From Jacaranda mimosifolia (lineage: Eukaryota; Streptophyta; Magnoliopsida; Lamiales; Bignoniaceae), in the NCBI GenBank assembly GCA_018894105.1, contig CM032117.1, positions 49,386,503-49,450,502 of the forward strand: a DNA stretch of 64,000 bases, written 5' to 3'. Below the pieces are notes generated by a model, which saw nothing but the letters and a program-made list of their open reading frames with translations, had not been told where the DNA came from and did not search any database. Position numbers and translations under genes: made by a program. Shown here piece by piece: positions 48,361-59,800 of this stretch; position 1 is the stretch's first letter, and every line of letters begins with the position of its first letter.

Positions 48361-49400
48361 TATCGAGGATGATCCTGCGACCTTCAAGGATGCTAAGGCC
48401 TTATCCGAAGCAGAGTATTGGAAGGTAACTATCCAAAGTGAGGTGGATTACATTGTCTCTAATAGGACATGGGAGTTAATCAATCTACCTCCAGGGTGTA
48501 CTGCGATTAAATACAAATGGATCTTTAAAAAGAAACTGAAATGTAATGGAACCATAGATAAGTTCAAGGCCCGGATTACTCTCGAAATGCTTTAGACGAA
48601 AAGACGGAATGTATTTCTTTGATACCTATTCCCCGATTATTTATCGCACTGGTTTCCCTATATGATTTTCCAATTCACCAGATGGATGTGAAAACAGTCT
48701 TTCTATATGGTGATCTTGAGGAAGAGATTTATATAGATCAGCCTGAGGAATTTATAGCTCATGGTAACAATCAAAAGGTCTGTAAGCTTGTTAAATTCCT
48801 CTATATATTGAAACAAGCCCCTAAGCAATAGCATGAAAATTTTGATAAAACTATTTTATCATATGGTTTTAGTATAAATGAGAATGATAAGTGTGTGTAC
48901 TATAAGGATAAAGGTGATGATTATATTGTGCTTTGCTTATACGTGAATGATACTTTGTTTATTAGTTCTACCTTTGAGATTATCAATGAGACAAAGTGAT
49001 ACTTGAAAAGTAAGTTTGAAATAAAGGATATGGGTTAAGCCAATGTGATTCTTGGATTCAAGTTAATTCACTCAATTGAGGGTATAGCCGTTTCTTAGTC
49101 TCATTATATTGAGAAAATTATTGAGAAATTTGGCTATAAGGACTGTAGAATCGCTAAGTCACAATATGATCTTTTTGTGGCTCTTTTCAAGAATGAAAGT
49201 GGCATTCTTGTGTCTCAATTGAGGTATTCTCAAATTATTGGGAGCTTGTAATATCTTGCAAATGGCTCAAGACCAGATATCCCAACATAACTAATTAGAA
49301 GGCTTTGGATATGGTGCTTCTATATCTTAAGGGCATGGCATCACTTGCTCTATATTATGGCAGATTTCCTATAATACTTGAGGGATATAATGCTGCTAGC
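48361..49400 (+). pseudogene. Copia reverse-transcriptase pseudogene (second element)
   Basis: Blocks HQMDVKTVFLYGDLEEEIYI and CKLVKFLYILKQAPKQ (48619-48831) are followed by the catalytic box, which reads YVND (48940-48951) instead of YVDD, then an ANVILGFKL-like block. The changed Asp and several stops show it is inactive. Confidence 0.9.
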
Positions 49401-49910
49401 TAGATAGCCAAAAAAGTTAGGTAGTAATGGCTGTATAGGGTATGTATTTACCTTGGGTAAAGGTGTTGTCTCCTGAAAGTCTACTAAACAAACTTTGGTA
49501 ACTTGGTCTACATTTGAAGCAGAGTTATGTGCTTTGAACACAATTGGAATAGAGGCTGAGTGGATACATGGGCTGATGGTTCAATTACCCATGGTTAGCA
49601 AGACCCTTTCTGTGATCGCAATGCATTGTGATAGCCAACCACAATTACAAAGATCAAAAGTTCAAAGTATAATCAAAAGACCAAGAGACACATCCAAGGT
49701 AGACCAAAGTCTATAAGAGAGCTTGTGTCTGATAGGGTTGTGGCCATTAATTTTGTTGGATCTAAAGACAATATGGCTGATCCTTTGACTAAAGAATTTA
49801 AGTTGTCCTTAGTCGAAAAATCCAAGATGGGGATGGGACTAAAAACCCATCAGCGATGCACCTAAAGTGGCAGCCCAACCTACCAAGTGGAGATACCACA
49901 ATGAAGGTTC
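49401..49910 (+). pseudogene. Copia RNase H pseudogene (second element)
   Basis: Contains TWSTFEAELCALNTIGIEAEW and HCDSQPQLQ (49495-49716), then an ADPLTKEFKLS block near 49770 and GMGLK near 49830, the usual polyprotein terminus. Stops are present. The ~460 bp between here and the 3' LTR are non-coding. Confidence 0.88.
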
Positions 49911-50377
49911 AATATGGTATAAACAAGCTATTGAGTGTGTCGAAGTGCACCCAAACTTGATTGATACTTTTAGTATCTGAGCCTGTCCCCCGACATAGCT
50001 GGAAGGTGCTATTTATTGCAAGTAAGAGCTCAAAATCTTAATAGAGTCAAGTCATACTGACGAGTTGCAAGTAGTGCATCCCTGGAGATGTCCAACTAAG
50101 TGAATAAAGTCATTTGGCCGCAGATAGAGAAAAAGGGTTATTTCTCAAAAACATTCATGATAAAGGATTAGGACACATAGCCTTAAAGTGTCAAACCTAA
50201 AGATCACTACATAGCCAAGTAGGTTGTTGTTACCAATGGATTTCAAGGCTTGGGTCTATTTGTTCCTGTGGTGGCATAAGTTGGATAACTTAGGTGGTGG
50301 TTCGAACCGGAAAGTACCATCACTGAAAGCAAGTTACGATGATCCTAATAGCCCAACATTATGGATTGGTGAGGGAT

Positions 50378-51558
50378 TGTTGTAATTGACATCAAATCAA
50401 TTGGGATTTGTGACTAATTACATGTTTAAGAAGTGGTTTAACTTTATAGATTGATACCAGTTTGGTGGGAATCCATAGTTGTAGAAATGAGATGAGGGAA
50501 ACAAAGTGCAAAAGGTTATGAATATGGGGGAATCCCACATTGGATATGAAAGAAAGTATCGGGGAACAAGTGAGAGTATAAAAGGCTCCAAAACTTAATG
50601 CTAAATCACTTATCCCACATTGGAAGTTTTTTCAATGGGAGTGCACCTTATATGTGGTTACAAGTATTGGTGCTTGGTAAAGTATCAATTAAGGGACTCA
50701 TGAGGGTGTGCCCATACGCACGCCGCCACCGCCGCTTGCTTGTCTTGACCAGGCCTAGCTTCGACTTTGGCGTTTAGGCGAATTGTCTCAGATCTCATGT
50801 TAATATTTTTGATGTACATTCTAATTTTTATTTGGAATTTAAAATTTGAATTGAGAAGTCAAAAGTTTGAAGAAATTGTCCATAAACAGTTTTGGAGTTA
50901 CAGGTGCATTGCACCTGGTCCAGAATGAATCTGGACACGTTTCTACACTTGCTCCAGAATGCATCTGGAAACATTCTGGCCTCTCTCTCAACTATACAAA
51001 CTTGCTACTGCAAGCAGAATTGGGACACTACAAAAAAGCTATTATTCACTCTTCTTTCTCTGATATCTACCATATAGAATATGTTTTCTGTCAACACCTT
51101 TACAAGTGTTGTGTTCATATCAAAACTCCGATGTGTTCATATCAAAACTTTGGCGACTGAGTAGTGTTCACGGTGCAGCTGTTCTAGAGTGCATCAAAAA
51201 GCTTATGGACTATCTTATCTTATCTTCGAGGAAGTTATCGCAACACCTTTTGCGCCGGTGAGGTGCTATTATTTCTTCAAGGCTAACCACTATTTGGTGA
51301 TTGAGTCAGATTACTAAATTATGTTACAATACAGATTTTGTAGCTAAGTTTCTTCATTCTCTCTAATTCAGTTATGTTTTTCTTGACATATTCCAGTGGT
51401 TATTTTCTTTTGGTTTATGTTGCTTGAACTGAATTGACACTTAAATTGCATGCTATTTTCAGGAAAACTTTATATCTCTATTTTACAAACATTGCCCATG
51501 TGATTGTAAACTATTTAGACATCTTTAATTATTATTATGATCTTCTGTTTCTACAACA
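50378..51558 (+). repeat. 3' LTR of the second Copia element
   Basis: Single-unit LTR with the same layout as one copy of the 5' LTR. Its TATA region reads ACTATACAAAC. The terminal inverted repeat TGTTGTA...TACAACA is perfect here. Short open frames within it (for example 50867-51160) are LTR sequence, not genes. Confidence 0.92.
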
Positions 51559-51563
51559 TATGT

Positions 51564-51668
51564 GACTTAAGAAATCTTTGGACAAGGAATAATTACAGTT
51601 ATGAAAGAATATAGTTACCGAATAAGCTCACATAATAAGAACTAAGAAGATAAGTATATAGCAGCATC

Positions 51669-51702
<34 letters not shown>

Positions 51703-53011
51703 TTTTATTTTTTAGTTTAAGGAAAATAATAATTGGAAAAGTTTATAGTTATAGATTTTGTTTGGAAACTAAATGAGCTCGAACTTATCTAAGTCTATAT
51801 GAGTCTGAATTTATCTGAACCTATACGAATCGATCTTTTCTAATTTCTTATGACAAGTCCTATCGAGTCGCTCGCTCAAGCCTTCATTTATCTAATGAGC
51901 CGAGCTCGAGTTAGACTGTTTAAGCTCAGTCAACCTTGAGCCCGAGCCCAAACTCATGAATTAATAGATGAACCAGCTTGAGCATACTAGATTTGGGTCC
52001 GACTCAGCTTGTTTGCACCCTTAAAACTAATAAATTAATTAATTTAAAATTTTTATTAATTAAACGAATGAGATAAATTATTGGATCTACAAAACAAAAC
52101 CTAATTAGTAATTTATTGGAATTAATTGATCAAATTTAATAATTAAGCTTAGGCCAAATCCAAGTCCACTCGGCTGACTGAGATGAAGGGAAAAAGCCTT
52201 ATCCAAGCCATTTGCATAATCAAATTATTTCCTATTAATTAATTAAATTATTTCATATAATTAACTAATTGAAGCACAAATCAAATTAATTAATTCATCA
52301 ATTGATTCATTTGAATCCAATTGAATTGCAAACTTCATTTAGGAGTGGGCTTGTCTAAGTGTATGTGTGACCCCAAAGGCTCACTAATAAGCTACTTGTA
52401 CACTCAAACTTTTCGGATTTAATTAAATAATTCAATTATTTTGATCTTTATTAATTCTCTTATAATTTATATCAGTTTCTAGACATGTGCTAATCACGGT
52501 TAGCATCTACAACACACCATGAAGATTTGGATATAGGAATAGTGAATCTTTTCATTTACAAACACCATATGTTATGAATTATTAGTTGAAGCTCAAATAA
52601 CCCAATAACTACACAACCACTCCTAATTTCTTGACTCAATAATAAAATTAGAAAAACATTTTCTAATTTCCATCAAGCATTAGCCTAGATCTTTTAAGTC
52701 AAGAACCATGGATCATAAGAGATTTTCTATCCATTAGTAGGTAACGGATCCTCTGTTTGTCACTGATTAACCTCCATATATACATAATCAAGTTATACCC
52801 AAAATATTTCTCTTGCTATTATCTCGTAATCGAATGATAAATCAAAGGGTAATTGAATTTATATTTTTGCAGGGCTCAATTGTCTGGGCCTGTAATCCTA
52901 GTAGAGGCGACTGTGGCCAAAGCAACCTCGGTTGTACAATCCTAACCCTAGATGGGATTGAGTCCAAGACCGTAGAAGGTACTCAGAGCAGTTTGAAGAT
53001 GATCCTCTTTG

Positions 53012-53049
<38 letters not shown>

Positions 53050-53056
53050 AAACATG
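51564..53056. other. Intergenic region with an AGT microsatellite and unclassified repeats
   Basis: Holds an (AGT)11 run (51669-51701), a GAGCTCGA/TCGAGC-rich stretch at about 51775-52015 that resembles decayed MITE sequence, and a (TA)n run at 53013-53046. A moderately GC-richer segment at 52873-53000 follows an acceptor-like TTTTTGCAG but has no recognisable protein. No gene is called. Confidence 0.45.
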
Positions 53057-53130
53057 CACAAGATTTTTTATGCTTCAAGTCATAGAACCAATGATTAAAA
53101 AACCGGACCAGACCGGCCGGTTCGGTGTTT
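53057..53130. repeat. Partial tandem duplication of the hAT MITE left end with its flank
   Basis: These 74 bp repeat the segment starting at 53131: flank (CACAAGATTTTTTATGC), target-duplication sequence CATAGAAC and about the first 42 bp of the MITE. The two copies differ at only a few positions. Confidence 0.9.
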
Positions 53131-53162
53131 CACAAGATTTTTTATGCTTCAAGTCATAGAAC

Positions 53163-53689
53163 CAATGATTAAAAAATCGGACCAGACCGGCCGGTTCGAC
53201 CGGGAACCGGCCAAGGTTCCGGTCCGGTTTGATACATAAAACCAGTTGGTTGAAAAACCGATTCAACCGGTGAACCGGTTTTTCAAGAAAACCGATTTTT
53301 AGTTTGTTTTTTTAAATAAAAATTTAAAATTAATTAAATAAATATTTTTTATTTATATTTGAAACTTTTATGATGTTTGAATTGGTGTTTATTTTTTTGT
53401 AAGTTGTAATGGATTCTATAACGATAGTTTCTAGCAAGTCTTATTTTATGAATTGATATTTTAAATTAATGTATTGATATTTTAAATTGATGTATGAATA
53501 TTATTATGGAGTAGAGTGGAAAAAGTTTTATGATATTAGGTAATTTTTATTTTTTTCTCTTTACATATATATATATATATATTTACATTTTTTATATTTC
53601 TAATATATTTATATAATATATATAAACCGGTCGAACCAGTAACTAATAAGGTCATCGATTCAATCACTGGTCCGGTTTCTCAAACATTG
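53163..53689. mobile_element. hAT-type MITE, 527 bp
   Basis: Ends CAATGATTAAAAAA and CTCAAACATTG are imperfect inverted repeats that continue into ACCGGT-rich sequence. A perfect 8-bp target duplication CATAGAAC flanks it (53155-53162 and 53690-53697). The 8-bp duplication and CAATG terminus fit hAT elements. No transposase frame. Confidence 0.88.
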
Positions 53690-53839
53690 CATAGAACTAG
53701 TCTTGCACTATCATTTCAATGTGAGAATATTGGTTAGCATGCTTGTTCCAAACAAGCACGTGGATCCATGCACCATTGTACAATTCTTGGTGAATTATTA
53801 ATCCATCTCATTGATTCTTCACTTAAAATATATTAAGAT

Positions 53840-53908
53840 CAAAGTTATTTGTGTAGACTCCACAATCTCCATAATATACGCGACCATGCTTATTGCTATA
53901 TATATATG
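53840..53908. repeat. Left copy of a ~70-bp direct repeat flanking the CACTA-like fragment
   Basis: CCACAATCTCCATAATATAC and the following CGCGACCATGC recur at 54829-54908 with few differences, 989 bp away. The two copies bracket the CACTA-like fragment. Confidence 0.8.
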
Positions 53909-53914
53909 GTTTAA

Positions 53915-54830
53915 CACTACAAGAAAATTGTCTTTCACCAACAGAAAAATTCATCGATAAATTGAAAAAATTCTTCGGTAATAGATTTTATCAATGGATT
54001 TACCGATAAAAATTATCCATTGGCAATAATCCTGCTGCTAAATTTTACCAATGGATTTTCTGACGGATTTTCCGTTGGTAAATTTAGTAAATTTAGTATT
54101 GACATTGGTCATATTACCAACAAAAATCCATCAGTAAATATATATCAACTGATTTTTTGTTGGTAAAGTTAGTCTTTTTTTTTTATTTTGATTAACAATC
54201 TATCGGTAATTTTTGTTGGAAAATTTTTCTTTTTTTGTGTATAATTTTTTAAATAAAATTTTAATAACCTATAACAATTAAATCTACTAATTAATGCTCA
54301 ATACAACAAAAACTAAAAATAAATTAAATATCAATTCTTCATCAAATAATATTAACTACATTTTTAACAAACCAAAACTTCAAAAGTCATCACAATTCTA
54401 ACAAACTAATTCAACACAGCCATAACTCATAACCTCAATAAACTACAAGCTCCAATAAAACCACAACACAAAATCACAATTTCAGAAACTAAAACTTCAA
54501 CAAACCATTCAACAACTAAATTTACATAAAATGCAAGCCAAAAGTACCAAATTCACAAAACCACAAGACAAAACCTTAACTTCAAAAAACTAAAACTTCA
54601 ACAAACTATTCAACAACTGGATCACATAAAATGCAAGCCAAAAGTGCCATAATATCCAAGTAAAAACACATGCAACTATTGGTATAACTCTTCTCTATTT
54701 ATGAGTCTTTACCAGTTTGATCTTCTCTTGTTGAATTGCTCTTTCTAACATCTTGATCAACTTCTTAATAATTTCTTCAAGTGAAGATAACACTCGAGGC
54801 GATTCTTGTTGTTGCAATAGCCTTTCTCAA
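53915..54830. mobile_element. CACTA-like DNA transposon fragment
   Basis: Begins CACTACAAGAAAATTG, the classic CACTA (En/Spm) left terminus, followed by repeated subterminal motifs of the TTGGTAAATTTAG/CCATTGGCAA type up to about 54230. The interior (54240-54690) is AC-rich with a ~101-bp direct repeat (54491 and 54592). A short minus-strand open run (54695-54826) encodes a Lys/Glu-rich helix ending in EKIKLVKTHK, possibly a transposon protein C-terminus. No matching right terminus (TTGTAGTG) was found, so the element appears truncated. Its right edge is uncertain. Confidence 0.55.
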
Positions 54831-54908
54831 AGTTATAGGAGTATATTCCACAATCTCCATAATATACGCGACCATGCGTATCGCTATATATATATATACA
54901 TATATGGT
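54829..54908. repeat. Right copy of the ~70-bp direct repeat
   Basis: Matches 53840-53908 and carries a slightly longer TA run. The duplication is much longer than any transposase-made target duplication. Confidence 0.8.
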
Positions 54909-56885
54909 ATAAGAACTTCATTTAAATATAATCAAATGCTAGTGCCTCAAAATATGCTTAGATTTTTTATGAAACCTTAATTACTTCTGTAACAACAACT
55001 CCATTGTTGTCACATTACATCATCAATTGTATCAACAATGAAAGGAATTACATCCAACCTCTAAATGAAGTTTAATATCCAAACAGCATCTTTTGCATGC
55101 AACGTCACATGTTGCAATATATTCCGCCTTCATTACTGAAATCGGTGGTCTTTTCTCACTTGAACGTTTTTAGCCGACCTCACCATCATACGGATATTAT
55201 TTATTATTGCTATTTATCACATCATTTTTATTCTAATAGATATATCATGGGATCGATTTTTGCTAGTTCTCATAGTGATGATTTAAAATATTAATTCTTA
55301 TCATTATTATGTTTATAGTGACAAAACAAAATTTTTTTCATATAATAAATAGTTTAGTGACATTAAATACTTGTAATTAGTGACAACTGTAGCATGATGA
55401 TAAAAATAAGTTAAAATAATTTTATGACTATACTTATGTTGCCACTGAATCGTTACTATGTATATACACACATATATGTTGACAATTTAGTTAGGATGTT
55501 ATCACTTTGAATCCTCATTTTCATTTCATATTTTATCGTTTATTCTAATTTGATGAATTTATACCAAGTGTATATGATCTTCAATCAATTATTTTTATAA
55601 AAAAATATTTGATACACTTGATATATAAACCGGAATTTGATGACTGACATTAATTATGCTTAGATCGAATGTGTCCTCAATTTCTAAAAATCTATTAAAA
55701 TTCGAAAGGTAGTTAATGCTGAATTTGTTTGTACTTTGGGTGCATGCATGTGAATAGCCGCCTCTTAATTACTGGTTGTCGTTGGTGCTGGTCTGATCAC
55801 CACCGCAGCAAAGGCGGCGATTTCCGGCCGCAGGATATATAGATACGGATTTTATGCAAAGTAACAAATGGTTCTCATTCTCCCAAAATATTCTTACCAT
55901 ACATATGTACTGGTGGCTCCCCTTTGCCCAACTCTACTTTGAGTCAGAGTCAAAGTACAACCACCCGACTGCATACACAAAGCAAATATACTTTTATCTT
56001 ATGGATTGCCTCATCATAACCCCTGCAACTTTTTGATTAATAATGATGAATTTCTAAGTCAGTGAACATTACGAGTCATTTAAAATTCTTTAACTTCAAA
56101 TTATTTCCTCAAGTTGGGTTCAAGTAAAGGGCATTTTCATCTGTTAAAATCGATCACAAATAAGTAAAATATAATTTTCTGCGTATTAAAGGATATCCTC
56201 GATTCACATATTATTTTTGAGAGCATCTGGCCGAAATTCTAATAATAACTAATGGAAAGACTAATATATTTGATGAAGCCAAACATCAAGAAAGTATATG
56301 TAATTTTTTTAGATAACAACAAAATATGCGTAATTTTTAAGATATTTGAAATTACACTAGGCAGCATGAAAATGTAATTCACCAAACCATAAAAATTCAA
56401 CTTTTCATTCTCAAGTCAAGCTCAAATATTAGAGGTACCTTTAGCGATACCTCTGGGCTCTAACTACATAAACCATTCAGGACACCAAAGCAACACTACT
56501 AACTATTCAAGAAAGTGGATGAATGGCTTGTACTAGACATACATAAGCATCACTGAAATATCAAACTGTTCAGTTTTCACTTCACATAAATTGGTAGATA
56601 TCATTTTCTTAAACAGAATTATTCCAACAATAAAGCGGAAATAACATTCCTGCTTCATACAGATTGATTATGTATATATCAAAGTTGAAGAAACCAGCAA
56701 CAACTGCAAACCGTAAAGAAAAAAAGACGAGGAAAAATATAAAGAACTATCCACACCCATTACGGAACATGCATAGTTATAACACCCAACCCGCTTGATT
56801 ATCTAATATGCAGTTGGTTTTATCCAGACGAGAATCTACACAGAAAGGGAAAAGAAAAAGTAGAAAAGAAAATTTACAGATACAA
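54909..56885. other. Intergenic region upstream of the BSD gene 3' end
   Basis: AT-rich, no gene recognised. It includes AGTGACAA-type motifs (about 55310-55450) and a small GC-rich patch near 55755-55840 that has no recognisable frame. The portion from about 56400 to 56890 probably holds the 3' UTR of the minus-strand BSD gene. Confidence 0.45.
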
Positions 56886-56890
56886 AAGGT

Positions 56891-59800
56891 TCAAATTGCT
56901 GCCAAATTGTCGAAATCAGTGTCATCAACAGTAAGCCAATCATTCGACTCCTCACCTTCTGATTCTTTATCTCTTGAAACAGGTTGCTCTGCGTTCTGTT
57001 TGGCATCCTTAGGTCCAGAATTTTCATTCAGCTGAACCCAAACTTTGTTGTTCTTTGATGCTTTAGGTCCTGATGGCTTATCAGACAAGTCATTGTCATC
57101 ATCCTCCAGATCACTAAATGAAACATCATCCTTGTTGTCAGATTGCTTCTGAGTGTCGATGGATGTGCATGTATCAACTGCTTCAGAATGATGGCCCGAT
57201 TCAGTTTCATTTATGATATCTCTCTGTTTAGTTGGATTTGAAGACTCAGCTGATACATCCTTTCGCCCAGATGCGCTTTCACCTCCTTCCATGCTATACC
57301 TCTCACCACTCTCCTTGTTATCATCAGAAGACTCGGGATTTTCAGAAGTTTCTTGATCCACGTCAGTCTTATTTTGAAGTTTCTTCAGAAGTACCTCCCT
57401 TGCTTCAGTCACCTGAAGAAGACTAGTTTAAAAATGAACAGAATTTCCTACTTTACACTATAACCATCATATAATATATCATCATCAAGAGCAGAAATTT
57501 ATTTTGATTGGACTTTTTGCCACAAAGGTCAGTAAGAAACTAGATTTCTTCGATAAAAGTAAGGGAAATCATGGGAGTGCAAAGAAATCATTTTGTGCCT
57601 GGTTAATGGGAACATGCGAAAACAACAATTATACGGACAAAGGAGCTCCTGATGAGTTGAAAATGGAAAAAGTTCAGTGATCCAATTCAGCAATTTCATA
57701 GACACTTGACTCTGTTCTCCAGCACAACTCAATGTTAGACTATGTGAGAAAAGGAAGGAAGCTGTTACTAGCCTTTGTTTTATTTGAGAGCAAGGGATGG
57801 AAGTTTAGTCAAGAAATTCAAACAAAATCTGATGTCACGATGCTCATCAAGGAAGATAGAATATACTATCAGCTTCTTCCCATTTTCAACATGTCCCGGA
57901 GCCAACAGATGTGCAGCCTTTACCAGATAATTGAATATGTACTCTTATCTATCCTACAGGAAGCAACTTTACAAACCAAAGAAATTAAGGCCAGTAAATT
58001 TCAAAAACATCAACCACTCGATGAAACTCACAGTAAGAGTGAGAATTATTAATATTTAGTCGCTCAGATTGAAATTCTCTCATACAACATACAGTGATTC
58101 TGTGAGCAAAAGCAAGCAGTTGTCAGCATTTACACATATCCAACCGTAACTCATAATATAAAACGCAAAAAAAGGAGGCTGATAAGTTTCAAATTATCAA
58201 CCCCTCAATAAATAATCAACGTAACAGTGACCATTTACTCTACTCTTCCCAAGGAAAGCATTTTCCCCAATATATTATTTAGACCAAGGAATGACGTCAA
58301 AGAGAAATAAAAATCTGAGATTATCCCTCCCTCGAGCTGCCAAAGCCCAATCCCACCCAACCAAGTTGGAGCCAATTAAGATCAAACGCTTACCACTAAG
58401 CTAAAAACTATAGTTGTTAGCAGAGACATAACTTTATTTGCTTATACATTTGACAGCACACCGTATAAGGCTATGGTCAGCTTGAGGTGCCTGTACCCCA
58501 TAAACGCTATGGGTCAGGCGGTTAATCCTTGAGTCCAAAGATGATGCTGACAATAAATCCAACAATCACCCTAGCATAGAGACTGGAACCCATGACCTTA
58601 CTCTGATACCAATTGTCAGAATCAAGCGCTTACCACTGGACTAAAAGCTATAACTATTAGTAGAGCCGTAGAGGCACAACTTAATTTCTTTATATATTTA
58701 GCAGCGTAAAGCACTGTACAAAGCTGCGGTCAGCTTGAGGTGGTTGCGCCCAATAAGCGCCATAGGTCGGCGATTAGTCCTAGTGTCAAAGAATGATGCT
58801 GACAATAAATCCTACAAAGCCATCATAGATTGGAAAAACTCCTATACAAATATATACATACATGCGTATTACATGTTTTACATAGATGTATGCATGTTTG
58901 TATTATGCAAAATTACCTATTATAAGAATATGATGTTTTGAACCCCCCCCCCCCCCCTGATTTGATTTCCTTCCTACCCCCCCCCCCCCAAAACCCCCCA
59001 CCCCCTTCATATTTTTGGAAAATTTACAGGTCAAAAAACAATAATGTTGCGATCTGATGGGCAGCTCTTTTCCTAAAATGCTGTTCTCGGAAGATGTTTT
59101 CATCAAAAATACATTTTTTCTGTGTTTCTTTCTCCATTTGCTTGGAAACACATTTCTCAATTTTTTCCGAGAAATTTGTTCAACTTCAGAGAACAATTTC
59201 TTTCTCGACATCACTATCGTGTTAACAAAGTTAACTCTTTCTGAAAATACCATAGAATTTCCTTACAAAAGACGTCAACAGCGAGACATTGCTTACCCAC
59301 TGCTTACAAATATAAAATAATTAAATAATTACGGAGAAAGCGTTAATGAAGCTAACACCTTCTACCTAAATTTTGAAAAGAAAAATACATGAAAATGTTC
59401 GGAGAGCAACGCCTTCAAGTTATTAAGAAGATAATAATTTGAAGGTGTTATCATGTTCAACGCCTTCAAACCAAGTTGAATTGAATGTCTTCCATTGACT
59501 TAAATATTTTTTTAAAAAAAATTCTTCTAAAGGCGTTTGCTTAGATAATGCCTACATATAAAATTTTAATGAAAAAATAGAAAGGAGTTTCTTCCTTTTA
59601 AATGCCTTCAATTATTTAACTTGAAATGAATTATGGAAGTATTTGGAATTAAGCACGAAATTTAGTGGTGGAATTGTGGACATCGTACAAGTTATAATTT
59701 ATTCATGATTATTTATTTATTTATTAGTATACTCATTGTGAATATATTTAAGAATTAAAAAAATGGATCTAAAGTAATATTTCATTTTGTATTTTTACTT

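Larger units (their letters stand above)
43952..51558 (+). mobile_element. Second Ty1/Copia LTR retrotransposon, decayed, with an enlarged 5' LTR (7.6 kb)
   Basis: LTRs start TGTTGTAATTG and the right one ends CTACAACA. A perfect 5-bp target duplication TATGT flanks the element (43947-43951 and 51559-51563). The 5' LTR is 43952-45816 and the 3' LTR 50378-51558. Gag, protease, integrase, reverse transcriptase and RNase H relics follow in Copia order on the plus strand. Many stops interrupt the polyprotein. The LTRs differ at many positions, so the insertion is old. A polypurine-like GGTGAGGGAT precedes the 3' LTR. I could not identify a standard Met-tRNA primer site after the 5' LTR. Confidence 0.93.

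Noticed and set aside
52813..53085. 90-codon frame following an acceptor-like TTTTTGCAG, with a Cys-rich middle
   Set aside because: The end is a TA microsatellite, no partner exon is visible and no protein family is recognised; more likely retroelement-derived non-coding sequence.
57732..58052. 106-codon plus-strand frame in the BSD intron
   Set aside because: No recognised domain, no splice or promoter context and composition like surrounding intron.
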